Shown here: positions 8,643 through 16,532 of the stretch, piece by piece
Position numbering within the stretch: position 1 is the first letter of the stretch
Layout: each line of letters begins with the position of its first letter
Source: DASYKT01 sp035995185
Lineage (GTDB): Bacteria; Acidobacteriota; Blastocatellia; Pyrinomonadales; Pyrinomonadaceae
Direction: 5' to 3'
Assembly: GCA_035995185.1 (NCBI GenBank)
Contig: DASYKT010000045.1
Span: 1 to 64,000, forward strand
DNA length: 64,000 bases
Program-made: the position numbers and the translations under genes
Notes under the pieces: model-generated
What the model was told of the DNA's origin: nothing
Database searches by the model: none
Seen by the model: only the letters and a program-made list of their open reading frames with translations

Positions 8643-9017
8643 TCAAAAATTCCAAATAGAGCGTATCCATATCTCAAACCATTCTACTAAACGGATAAAG
8701 AGTTCAACCATAAGAACCAAAAGCAGTACTTTTGGAATTACCTCAGCTATCACACTTCGCGTCTCCATTCGATATTCCAGAGTCGTAATCTTTTCCTTTA
8801 TTGTCTGAATTTTTGGGTCAATTAGTGCGATCTCGGTATTAGTGGGTCGTGAAATTAGAGTCCGTTCGACTTTTTCCTCTTTGAGTTTTTCAGTTTCTTC
8901 TTTAAGTTTTTCAGTTTCTTGTTCAAGCTTTTGGATTTCTTGTTTTAATTTCTCAAGCTCAACAAAATCTCTACGAATGCCAAAAAAATCTCGAATCCAT
9001 TTAAAGGGAGAATCCAT
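8643..9017 (-). CDS. Small coiled-coil protein with C-terminal membrane segment
   Basis: The 124-residue product has an amphipathic N-terminus, a strongly charged heptad coiled coil (LKQEIQKLEQETEKLKEE and on, about residues 25-50), a short linker and a hydrophobic stretch near the C-terminus (VIPKVLLLVLMVELFIRLV). It should be a tail-anchored or membrane-associated oligomer. The frame is open to a TTG three codons upstream; the ATG at 9017 is preferred although no clear ribosome-binding site is seen. The region is visibly more AT-rich than its neighbours, suggesting acquired DNA. No function can be assigned. Confidence 0.6.
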   Translation of the reverse strand: MDSPFKWIRDFFGIRRDFVELEKLKQEIQKLEQETEKLKEETEKLKEEKVERTLISRPTNTEIALIDPKIQTIKEKITTLEYRMETRSVIAEVIPKVLLLVLMVELFIRLVEWFEIWIRSIWNF

Positions 9018-9062
9018 AATATCCAAAATTTATCACTAATAAGATTGAACGGCAATAGAAAT

Positions 9063-9093
9063 AAAAGGCGCTCAGTCGAAACCGAGCGCCAGT
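9063..9093 (-). terminator. Terminator of the 45-residue gene
   Basis: Stem GGCGCTC (9067-9073) with GAGCGCC (9083-9089), followed on the minus strand by TTTTATTTC. It lies about 25 bp after the stop codon of the small gene. Confidence 0.75.
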
Positions 9094-9116
9094 CTTATTT
9101 GTGAAATACGATCTAA

Positions 9117-9254
9117 CTACTTGCCGGTACGCACCCGCTCTTTTTCTGTCGTTTTCGGATGCTTATCAGCATATTCCTTCGGAACGAAACGTCCCTTGTC
9201 CGAGTCACGATAAACGATTTTACGTTCGGGTTGTGGTTTAGATTTATTTGGCAT
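9117..9254 (-). CDS. 45-residue conserved-looking small protein
   Basis: This short frame encodes MPNKSKPQPERKIVYRDSDK followed by GRFVPKEYADKHPKTTEKER and VRTGK. It has an excellent AAGGGAG ribosome-binding site 7-8 bp before its ATG and a terminator just after its stop, which together make it a convincing gene. The pattern RDSxxGRFVxKEYADKHPxTT resembles a widespread class of very small uncharacterised proteins found in accessory DNA. It is highly charged, with no cysteines, signal peptide or membrane segment. It lies between the coiled-coil gene and the P63C gene in the same orientation. No function is assigned. Confidence 0.75.
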   Translation of the reverse strand: MPNKSKPQPERKIVYRDSDKGRFVPKEYADKHPKTTEKERVRTGK

Positions 9255-9383
9255 TTTGTTCTCCCTTGCCCGTAAGGGCAGTCATTGGTTAATTAACGGA
9301 TTGACTTAGGAGCACAAAGCGAGTATTTTTTAATAGTCAAATAGCTCTGTTTGTGCCGTACCAAGCCAACAGAATTTGTAATG

Positions 9384-9408
9384 GGGCAAGTGTTACCAGC
9401 ACTTGCCC
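9384..9408. terminator. Strong hairpin, possible terminator
   Basis: A 9-bp stem GGGCAAGTG (9384-9392) with CACTTGCCC (9400-9408) lies between the P63C gene and the 45-residue gene. Only a short TTT follows on the plus strand, so termination is uncertain. Confidence 0.45.
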
Positions 9409-9521
9409 TTTCCACTACATAATATACACAATTACCTCACCCAATACAACATCTAGATGCAGCTAAGATGATTTAAATGTGCACTTACAAGGAAAAGTTA
9501 AGCTTATCCTTGAAGGTCTTT

Positions 9522-10547
9522 TCAATCCACATCAATCACTAAAGGCATTGGCTCCATTCCCGGCAAAGCCTTCTGATATTGTTTTGCAAACACACGGCGA
9601 AAAAGCGCGTCAAATCCCTTTGGTTCTTCAGATAACTTCATTATTGTGGTAACTGCCGTAATCTGCTTGTCCAGATGTGGTTCGCCGACGGCATCAGTTA
9701 GGAATTGAAAGTTTTTATGCTTGCGCTGGTATTTTTCATTCGAAGGATTCAATTTCCGCAATTCTTCAGGAACACCAGGGGGCAATGCATTGTAAATATA
9801 CTTGTTAATAAATTTACCAATGTAACGCGGGCTCTTAGTGTTGCCTGGCTTATACTCCCAGCCATATAAACGATAAATTTGTTTGAAAAACTCATTAGGA
9901 AATAGTGGCATATATGGTTTCAGATCTTCCTCTATGTAGGCATCTAAAATCTTAGCCAATTCATCTTTTGTGCGTTCGTCTTGATAGCCAGTGGCTTCAT
10001 CAACTAAAGCAATAATTCCAACTCGCGCGAATCCTCGCAACAGAGTATTTGCTGTCTTAACTAAATGCTGTTGATTAGGTCGTAAAGGCCCGTCTTCATT
10101 GGCATCCAAAATGACTTCGCAAATCTCCGGCAGTAGCTTTGCTTCATAGCCAAAAGCTGAACGACCGCCGTGTTTTGGCTGATACTCAATCGGCGAAAGC
10201 AAGCGCGCCATTAAATCTACAGAAACAAAGGGTTTAATATTAGCTGACAGCAAAAACCCGGGTAGTTGGGGTGCACCGTTTTCCGAACTGCTTTTAGTAC
10301 CTGTTCCAGTGCCGCCCATAGCACGGGTAAACCCTCTAGTAGAGAAAACTCTGATACCGCCTTCAATGACTCCACAACGTAGGTCTTTATTGCCGATCGA
10401 CAAAATGCCCGGGTGTGTTTCTTTAGCTATTTTCTCGCCCCAACGGGCGACAGCGGCATTCTTAGCTCTAGCGCTTCTTTCTTCTGGGGTCATTTTTTCC
10501 GCAAGGGCGATAGCGCCCTTGGCTCTACCTATAATTGCGTCACTCAT
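9522..10547 (-). CDS. P63C domain-containing protein
   Basis: The 341-residue product matches the layout of P63C-domain proteins, named from a phage protein and found mainly on phages and mobile DNA. The N-terminus has SDAIIGRAKGAIALAEKMT and AKNAAVARWGEK. The core includes CGVIEGGIRVFSTRGFTRAMG, FLSANIKPFV, LLPEICEVILDANEDG, HLVKTANTLLRGFARVGIIA and LVDEATGYQDERTKDELAKIL. The C-terminal part, RKHKNFQFLTDAVGEPHLDKQ, is also typical. The biochemical role is unknown. It lies in an AT-rich patch and is preceded by three copies of a 9-bp word that looks like an operator. No integrase is adjacent. Confidence 0.82.
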   Translation of the reverse strand: MSDAIIGRAKGAIALAEKMTPEERSARAKNAAVARWGEKIAKETHPGILSIGNKDLRCGVIEGGIRVFSTRGFTRAMGGTGTGTKSSSENGAPQLPGFLLSANIKPFVSVDLMARLLSPIEYQPKHGGRSAFGYEAKLLPEICEVILDANEDGPLRPNQQHLVKTANTLLRGFARVGIIALVDEATGYQDERTKDELAKILDAYIEEDLKPYMPLFPNEFFKQIYRLYGWEYKPGNTKSPRYIGKFINKYIYNALPPGVPEELRKLNPSNEKYQRKHKNFQFLTDAVGEPHLDKQITAVTTIMKLSEEPKGFDALFRRVFAKQYQKALPGMEPMPLVIDVD

Positions 10548-10574
10548 TTGTTGCTAGCATCCTTTCAAAAAATC

Positions 10575-10640
10575 TATGCTTGCAATTCTACTCTAAAATA
10601 TTTTACAATGCAAGCATTATTTTTGAAGTGTATGCTTGCA
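10575..10640. promoter_or_regulatory. Three ATGCTTGCA operator-like sites upstream of the P63C gene
   Basis: The 9-bp word ATGCTTGCA occurs at 10576-10584, inverted at 10609-10617 and direct at 10632-10640. Sites two and three form an inverted pair with a 14-bp centre. The cluster lies 30-95 bp before the P63C start codon, where a repressor would act. The regulator is unknown. Confidence 0.55.
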
Positions 10641-11190
10641 TTTTAAGAATGAAACAGTGTATTATTAGTAAGTAGAAAGCATTATATTGACAAATTAAAA
10701 GCCCGGTCGAGTGCTACTAACACTCAATCGAGCCTATTCGATGACAGCGTGAAAACTACGTGGATGATTTATAACGATCTCCGACGCCGAAGGTGTCGAA
10801 TTCGTCCGCTTCGCGAACCGATATTTGCCGCTGCCGTCGGGTGTTACCGGGGAACTATTAAATTGGTCGCCTCCGGCGACAAACCCGGGTTGCAGCTACC
10901 ACTTGGCGTTCCCGGTTCTGACTTCATCATAATGGCCATCGTATTTTAAAGATCACCCAAAAACCGAACTTTTCCAAAACTCTTCTTACAAATACGAACA
11001 GCTATCGGCATAATAGTCTTGCGGTATTTCTGTTTTGCGGTTTCACCGGTCCCGCCGCTCTTTTTCAAGCCGCTTTTATTAATTTTTGGGCAGCCGCGTA
11101 TGATTTTTAAGATTTCTGTTTCATTTTTGTTTCACTGTTTCATTGTGAGACGCCGGAAACACTGAAACAACTTCGCGTTCTGCGACAGGT

Positions 11191-11262
11191 TTAGCCGCTA
11201 ATTACACAAATGATTAGAATTAAAGATCCTTATCGTGTTATTAGTAGGAATTAGCGGCTAAT
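11191..11262. repeat. ATTAGCCAC-type long palindrome (copy 1)
   Basis: TTAGCCGCTAATTACACAAAT on the left is mirrored by ATTAGCGGCTAA on the right. The arms resemble those of the hairpins at 30961-31034, 37645-37714 and 63107-63178. It is a dispersed stem-loop family. Confidence 0.65.
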
Positions 11263-11324
11263 AAAGACCCCGGCTTTACACTTAATGAGAAACTGACTTT
11301 AGACGTAAAGCCGCTTCAAGCTTA

Positions 11325-12296
11325 ATGACATCCGAATTTGAATTTATAGATAAGCTGCGCCGGAAATTCGCCCGGACGGGCAAACGCGTGCTGACCGGCA
11401 TCGGTGACGATGCGGCGGTGATTGCGCAGAGCAGTCGCAGGGATATCGTCGTCAGCGCCGATCTGTTGGCCGAAGATATCGACTTTCAGCTCCGGTGGAT
11501 AACTCCCCGGCAATTGGGCCATAAAGCCCTGGCGGTATCTCTTTCCGACATCGCTGCCATGGGAGCAAATCCTTTGTGGTCAACTATTTCCATAGGCATA
11601 CCTCAAGTGCTCTGGGAAGGTGATTTTCTTAAAGAATTTTATCAAGGCTGGCAGGAATTGGCGGATAAACATCGCGTATCTCTGGTAGGCGGCGATATTT
11701 CCGGGACCCCGGATAAGGTCGTGATAGATTCCGTGGTCGGCGGCGAAGTTCGCAAAGGCCGTGCGGTAAAACGCTCCGGCGCGCGACCCGGCGATCTGCT
11801 TTATGTGACCGGCGAACTGGGCGGCGCAGCGGCGGGTTTGAGGTTATTGCAAAACGACGGCGACAGGTCGGGAGCGGCCGCGGAGCTTATCAAACGCCAA
11901 TTAACCCCGGTTCCCCGCTGTGAAATAGGCAAAACTCTCGGCGAATTAAAGATCGCGACGGCAATGATCGATATCAGCGATGGCTTATCGTCCGATCTGA
12001 CGCATATCTGCCGGGAAAGCAGCGTCGGGGCCCGCGTCTTTCAAGATAAGATCCCCATCGATAAGGCCATTAAAGCGCTGCAGTTTCCCGATGAACTCGA
12101 GTTGGCGCTGGGCGGAGGCGAGGATTTTGAGCTGCTCTTTACCGTTCCCGCGAGGTTGAGAAAAGACCTGCGAAATAAACTGGAGAAACTCCCGGTCACC
12201 CGGATCGGCGAAATAACTGAAGAGGCAAATAAAATAGAATTGCAGGGACCGGAAGGAACGGTCGAGTTAAAACCGGAGGGATTCAGGCATTTTTAA
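11325..12296 (+). CDS. thiL: Thiamine-monophosphate kinase
   Basis: Phosphorylates thiamine monophosphate to thiamine diphosphate using ATP, the last step of cofactor synthesis. The 323-residue protein shows the AIR-synthase/ThiL fold: LTGIGDDAAVI (about residues 24-34), SADLLAEDIDF, LGHKALAVSLSDIAAMGANP, LVGGDISGTP, YVTGELGGAAAGL, MIDISDGLSSDL and LGGGEDFELLFTV. Length equals the family norm. It stands alone on the plus strand. No strong Shine-Dalgarno sequence is visible before the ATG, but the N-terminus SEFEFIDKL is typical, so the start is secure. Confidence 0.95.
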   Translation: MTSEFEFIDKLRRKFARTGKRVLTGIGDDAAVIAQSSRRDIVVSADLLAEDIDFQLRWITPRQLGHKALAVSLSDIAAMGANPLWSTISIGIPQVLWEGDFLKEFYQGWQELADKHRVSLVGGDISGTPDKVVIDSVVGGEVRKGRAVKRSGARPGDLLYVTGELGGAAAGLRLLQNDGDRSGAAAELIKRQLTPVPRCEIGKTLGELKIATAMIDISDGLSSDLTHICRESSVGARVFQDKIPIDKAIKALQFPDELELALGGGEDFELLFTVPARLRKDLRNKLEKLPVTRIGEITEEANKIELQGPEGTVELKPEGFRHF

Positions 12297-12297
12297 A

Positions 12298-12395
12298 CGG
12301 AGCGCCGAATGGAGCGCCCAATTTATTGGGCAGAATTTCAAACCGCTGCGCGTTCGGGGCACAATAAATTGTGCGCTCCAATTTCGGCGCCCCAT
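12298..12395. repeat. GGAGCGCC-type palindromic repeat cluster (copy 1)
   Basis: The gap between convergent thiL and the metallophosphoesterase gene is filled by GGAGCGCC words, GCCCAATTTATTGGGC and GCACAATAAATTGTGC palindromes. The same family is at 19750-19846 and, as a complete element, at 25263-25410. Confidence 0.7.
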
Positions 12396-12399
12396 CCAC

Positions 12400-13290
12400 T
12401 CACTCACTTTTCACCGTCAGCACCACGATCTCCGGCGGAATATTAAATCTCACCGGCAGGATGCTGGTGCCGATCCCCGTGGTAATAAACATCTTGACGC
12501 CAAATTCGGTCACTTCCCCCTGCGCATAGCGCTGGCCAAAAGACGAAGGCACGATCGGCGCGCCGATAAACGGAAAATATACCTGCCCGCCGTGCGTGTG
12601 GCCGCTGAGCATCAAAACAAAGTCATTAGAGATCGTGTGTTCGCCGGCCAGCATTATGATGGCGTCCGGGTTATGGCTAAGCGCGATGATCTTTCCTTTT
12701 GCCTGGGCCGCGTTCAGAGCGTTTTTGGCATCAGTAGAATATTTTTTCCAGCTGCCGGTTTCGATGATGTCTTTTAATCCCAGCAGGCAAAAACTTTTCC
12801 CGTCTTTTTCTATCGGGACAGCTTCATCGTATAAAACTTTATATCCCACGCGCTCCAGTTCACGCCTTACGACGCCGTTGTTATACCAATAATCGTGATT
12901 CCCCAGGATCGCATAGACGCCGTATTTTGCCTGCAGGCCCTTTAAATTTTCGGCGACGGTTTCCATCGGCATTTTGAGTTCGCTGCGGTCTTCCCATCTC
13001 TGCGACACATAATCGCCCAGCAGGACGACCATGTCGGGATTTTGCTCGTTGGCTTTTTGCACCACGGTGCGGATCTTTTCTTCGGTGATAAAACTCGAGC
13101 CGCCATGGATGTCTGAGATCATCACGATCCGAAAACCATCAAAGGACTTGTCCCAATCCTTGATCTTTACCTCTGCCTGTTTGACGACCAGCCGGTTCGG
13201 CTCGATAAACAAAGCGTACGCCAGCAAACATACGGCGGTGAGCGCCAATACCAAAAGGCAAATACCAAAATATTTAAGAGCTCTTTTCAT
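12400..13290 (-). CDS. Membrane-anchored metallophosphoesterase (YkuE/YaeI-like)
   Basis: A calcineurin-like phosphoesterase of 296 residues with an N-terminal membrane anchor (about residues 6-28). The two-metal-site motifs appear in order: ISDIHGGS, LLGDYV, LGNHDYW, ALSHNPD and LSGHTHGGQVYFP. Relatives include YkuE and YaeI, some of which act on UDP-sugar lipids or nucleotides at the membrane; the substrate here is unknown. It lies 7 bp downstream of the UbiD-family gene on the same strand, so the two are probably co-transcribed. That linkage does not reveal the substrate. Confidence 0.9.
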   Translation of the reverse strand: MKRALKYFGICLLVLALTAVCLLAYALFIEPNRLVVKQAEVKIKDWDKSFDGFRIVMISDIHGGSSFITEEKIRTVVQKANEQNPDMVVLLGDYVSQRWEDRSELKMPMETVAENLKGLQAKYGVYAILGNHDYWYNNGVVRRELERVGYKVLYDEAVPIEKDGKSFCLLGLKDIIETGSWKKYSTDAKNALNAAQAKGKIIALSHNPDAIIMLAGEHTISNDFVLMLSGHTHGGQVYFPFIGAPIVPSSFGQRYAQGEVTEFGVKMFITTGIGTSILPVRFNIPPEIVVLTVKSE

Positions 13291-13297
13291 CTATTAT

Positions 13298-15064
13298 TTA
13301 GCCCGGTGTTTTCGCCGCAAAGTATTCGCCCCACCGCCCGTCGACCAGTTTTCGGGTGTCCTCGTCCACTTCCAGTTCCGCCGGAAACCAGGGCTTGATA
13401 CGGGCGTCGATAAAGATCGGCGCGGCGTAGCTCAGGTGATGATTTTTCACTTGCGTGTCGCGGGCATGCACATCCGTGGCGGGATTAAACCGGGTCCAGG
13501 TCGCCCAGAGGAATTTGTCAGTCGAGCGCGCGTATTCTATCGAATCGTGAAGCACGACGACCTGCCAATCCTTGAAAACATCGAGCGTTGCCAGCCTGGC
13601 GGCGAGTTCAGGCTCCTGTTCATAACCTTCGGTTTCCAAGACCAGGCATCCGCCGCAAAACGCCTCGGCGGCTTTTACCTGCGGGGGCAGTTCACCGCGA
13701 AATTCGCGCGTGAGGTCGCGCTTTTTATCGCCCATTCCCATCAGCACGGCTTTGCTGCCGTGATTTATTTTCCCGCTGGCATAATCAAGCGTGTCAAACG
13801 ACGTTTCGCCAAAAATGAAAAAATCACGCGCCCAATCCGTGCGTTCCAGGATGTGTTCGAAAAGCTTTTTGAAATCGCGCAGATCCTGCGGGGTGTCGGT
13901 CAGGAGCAGAAACTTTGTGAGCGACAGCTGGCCTTCGCCCAAAATTCTAAACGCCGAACCCAGCGCTTCGCGCGCATAACGTTCCTTGACCACTGCGGCA
14001 GCCAGGGAATGAAACCCCGTTTCGCCATAGCTCCAGAGATCGCGCACCGCCGGCATTACCAGCGGGAAAAGCGGCGATAAAAGTTCCTGCAAATAATCGC
14101 CGATAAAGAAATCTTCCTGTCGCGGTTTGCCGACCACCGTCGCCGGATAGATCGCGTCTTTGCGATGAAAAACCGCCTCGACGTTGAGCACCGGGTAATC
14201 GTGCTGCAGCGAATAATAACCGTAATGATCGCCAAACGGGCCTTCCGGACGGCGAATGTGCGGCGGCACCTTGCCCACGATGGCAAATTCGGCTTCGGCG
14301 ATCACACGCAGCCCGCCGGGCTGTGGATTTTTCGCGGTCTTGATCTTACCTCCTGCTAACACTGATGCCAGCACGAGTTCGGGCACGTCTTCGGGCAGCG
14401 GGGCGATCGCCGACAAGATCAGCGCCGGCGGCCCGCCGACAAAAAGATTTAATGGCAGCGGCTCGTTCATTTTTTCCGCTTCGTGATAATGAAAACCGCC
14501 GCCTTTATGTATCTGCCAATGCACGCCGGTCGTTTTCGCGTCATGCCGCTGGATGCGGTACATCCCCAGGTTGTGTTTCTTTGTCACCGGGTGTTCCGTA
14601 TAAATAAGCGGCAGGGTGACGAACGCGCCGCCGTCCTCTATCCATGTGGTCAGCAGCGGCAGTTCATTCAGATCGACCGGCGTTTGCCGGCTTTCCAGAA
14701 CTGGCGCCCGGCTCACCTGTTTTGTGCCGAGTTTTAATGCCTCGCGGGCCATGCCGCGGAATTTCCAAAGCTCTTTCGGCTTGGGCGGAAGCAAGACCTC
14801 CACCATCTCAACCATCGTCTTCACCAGTTCCTGCGGCTTTTTGGTAAAGGCCAGGTCGATGCGTTTATTTGTCCCGAAAAGGTTGGTAATGACGGGAAAT
14901 CTTGAATTCTTTACATTCGTAAACAGCAGTGCTTTTCCCTGCCGGTCTATTACCCGGCGATGGATCTCAGCCATTTCCAGGTACGGATCGACCTCGGCTT
15001 CGACCTCGGCCAGCTCGTTTTCCCGTCTCAGTTGTTCTATGAATGAACGTAAATTTGCGTGCAT
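13298..15064 (-). CDS. UbiD-family decarboxylase (prenylated-FMN dependent)
   Basis: A 588-residue member of the UbiD family, which decarboxylates unsaturated or aromatic acids with prenylated FMN. The N-terminal part has LRSFIEQLRRENELAEVEAEVDP split over the first helix and strand, then a substrate-binding region. The family signature PEGPFGDHYGYYS is at about residues 273-285, followed by VEAVFHRKDAIYPATVVGKP and EDFFIGDY. Long members of this subfamily include decarboxylases of menaquinone synthesis by the futalosine route, which is one plausible role. No UbiX-like flavin prenyltransferase is visible in the window. It is followed after 7 bp by the metallophosphoesterase gene. Confidence 0.88.
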   Translation of the reverse strand: MHANLRSFIEQLRRENELAEVEAEVDPYLEMAEIHRRVIDRQGKALLFTNVKNSRFPVITNLFGTNKRIDLAFTKKPQELVKTMVEMVEVLLPPKPKELWKFRGMAREALKLGTKQVSRAPVLESRQTPVDLNELPLLTTWIEDGGAFVTLPLIYTEHPVTKKHNLGMYRIQRHDAKTTGVHWQIHKGGGFHYHEAEKMNEPLPLNLFVGGPPALILSAIAPLPEDVPELVLASVLAGGKIKTAKNPQPGGLRVIAEAEFAIVGKVPPHIRRPEGPFGDHYGYYSLQHDYPVLNVEAVFHRKDAIYPATVVGKPRQEDFFIGDYLQELLSPLFPLVMPAVRDLWSYGETGFHSLAAAVVKERYAREALGSAFRILGEGQLSLTKFLLLTDTPQDLRDFKKLFEHILERTDWARDFFIFGETSFDTLDYASGKINHGSKAVLMGMGDKKRDLTREFRGELPPQVKAAEAFCGGCLVLETEGYEQEPELAARLATLDVFKDWQVVVLHDSIEYARSTDKFLWATWTRFNPATDVHARDTQVKNHHLSYAAPIFIDARIKPWFPAELEVDEDTRKLVDGRWGEYFAAKTPG

Positions 15065-15170
15065 ATCTATAAATGCTAACTAATTCAACCAAAACATTTT
15101 GCAATTAGCAACCCGTACCAAAGCCACCTTTTATGATTTTTTGCATCAAATACCAAACGGAAAAAATAAT

Positions 15171-16466
15171 ATGCGAAAACTTTCTCTACCGGCATTAGCG
15201 CTGATGCTTTCGATAATCTTCAACACCGCGGCTCAAACTCCGGCTGACATCACGGCCGCTCGCGCGTCCGAAGCTAAAGCCATGAAGGCTTACCAGGCAA
15301 AAGACTTTGCCGGCTTTCTGAAAGGGATGGAGGAAGCAAACAGCCTGCGCCCGAATCATCCACGGCTGCTCTACAATCTGGCGGATGCTTATGCGCTGAA
15401 TAACAAACCGACAGAGGCGCTGTCCAGGCTCGCGCAGCTGGGCGCGATGGGCATGGCTTTCCAACCCGACAAGGATGAAGATTTCAAATCGATGTTTGAG
15501 CTGGAGGGTTTCAAAACGGCTGTCGCAAAATTTGCGGAGAACTCAAAACCGTTAGGCTCAGTGGCCAAAGCATTTTCAATTCCGGACAAGACGCTGCTGA
15601 CGGAAAGCGTCGCTTACGATCCGCAAACGCTCAAATTTTTTGTGGCCAGTGTGCACCAGCGCAAAATCGTCGTTCGCCAAAGAGACGGTAACGTGTCGGA
15701 CTTTTCCAAGCCGGAAGACGGGCTGTACAGCGTGGCGGGCCTCAAGGTGGATGTCAAACGCCGCCTTCTCTGGGCTTGCAGCACCGCATTTCCGCAGATG
15801 CGCGGTTTCCAAAAAGACGATGCAGAAAAATCCGGTGTCTTCGCTTACGATCTTAAGACCGGAAAATTGTGGAAGAAGTTTTTGCTCCCTGCCGACGGTG
15901 CAAAACATGCCTTTGGCGATCTTGAGATCAGTAAGAGTGGCGAGGTCTTTATCGCCGACAGTCTCTCACCCGTCATCTACCGCGTAAATCAAAACACCGG
16001 CGCACTGGAAGAATTCTTACGCAGCGACCGCTTTCAGAATTTACAGGGCATCACATTTTCGTACGATGAAAAATATTTGTTCGTGGCCGATTATTCGTTC
16101 GGCGTTTTTCGTGTTGATATGAAAAACAAAAGCGTTTTACTTCTGTCAGCTGCCGAGAATGCCTGCGCGCTCGGCATCGATGGCATGTATTTTTATAGAG
16201 GCTCGTTGATCGGTATCCAAAACGGCATCAACCCGCACCGCGTCACACGATTCAAGCTTGACCCGGGCTTTACGAAGATCACCGCGCAAAAAATCCTTGC
16301 GGCCAACCTCCCAGACTTCAACGAGCCGACATTGGGAGTGCTCGATGGAAATACGCTGTATTTTATTGCCAACAGTCAGTGGGGTTTGGTGAGCGATAAA
16401 GGCGAACTGAATAAGGATAAGATGAGTAAGCCTGTGATCTTGAGAATAGCCCTGGCAAAGAACTAA
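15171..16466 (+). CDS. Secreted SMP-30/NHL-like beta-propeller protein with N-terminal TPR-like region
   Basis: A 431-residue exported protein. A signal peptide (MRKLSLPALALMLSIIFNT, then AAQ) starts at the ATG at 15171; the frame is open earlier but that would precede the signal. Residues about 25-110 are helical with TPR character (KAMKAYQAKDFAGFLKGMEEA, LLYNLADAYALNNKPTEAL). The remainder has repeated beta-propeller blades such as FVASVHQRKIVVRQ, GVFAYDLKTGKLWKKF and EVFIADSLSPVIYRVN, like SMP-30/gluconolactonase or NHL folds. Metal-binding lactonase residues cannot be assigned confidently. It is divergent from the UbiD gene and ends at a bidirectional terminator. Confidence 0.75.
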   Translation: MRKLSLPALALMLSIIFNTAAQTPADITAARASEAKAMKAYQAKDFAGFLKGMEEANSLRPNHPRLLYNLADAYALNNKPTEALSRLAQLGAMGMAFQPDKDEDFKSMFELEGFKTAVAKFAENSKPLGSVAKAFSIPDKTLLTESVAYDPQTLKFFVASVHQRKIVVRQRDGNVSDFSKPEDGLYSVAGLKVDVKRRLLWACSTAFPQMRGFQKDDAEKSGVFAYDLKTGKLWKKFLLPADGAKHAFGDLEISKSGEVFIADSLSPVIYRVNQNTGALEEFLRSDRFQNLQGITFSYDEKYLFVADYSFGVFRVDMKNKSVLLLSAAENACALGIDGMYFYRGSLIGIQNGINPHRVTRFKLDPGFTKITAQKILAANLPDFNEPTLGVLDGNTLYFIANSQWGLVSDKGELNKDKMSKPVILRIALAKN

Positions 16467-16478
16467 TCGTGAATTACA

Positions 16479-16517
16479 AAAAAGGAGCGTGTCAATGATT
16501 GACACGCTCCTTTTTTG
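16479..16517. terminator. Bidirectional terminator between convergent genes
   Basis: A perfect 17-bp stem (16479-16495 with 16501-16517), including the A6/T6 ends, has a 5-nt loop. It serves both the plus-strand propeller gene and the minus-strand M16 operon. Confidence 0.95.
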
Positions 16518-16532
16518 CCCGCATATCTGCCT

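Larger units (their letters stand above)
10548..11324. other. Long noncoding stretch between P63C gene and thiL
   Basis: This 777-bp region carries the operator-like words at 10575-10640, a weak hairpin near 10692-10726 (CGAGTG/CACTC), a degenerate REP-like fragment ending near 10930 (GTTCCCGGTTCTGACTTCAT), TTTCATTTTTGTTTCACTGTTTCA direct words near 11118-11142, and an imperfect palindrome at 11191-11262. A 66-codon plus-strand frame at 10749-10949 lies in the degenerate repeat and has no ribosome-binding site, so I do not call it. Confidence 0.55.

Noticed and set aside
10749..10949. 66-codon plus-strand frame
   Set aside because: It overlaps degenerate REP-like sequence, lacks a ribosome-binding site and has no similarity that I recognise.
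8425..11300. Integrated element bounded by tRNA-Pro
   Set aside because: The AT-rich patch suggests acquired DNA, but no direct repeat of tRNA-Pro and no integrase was found, so I do not call a bounded element.
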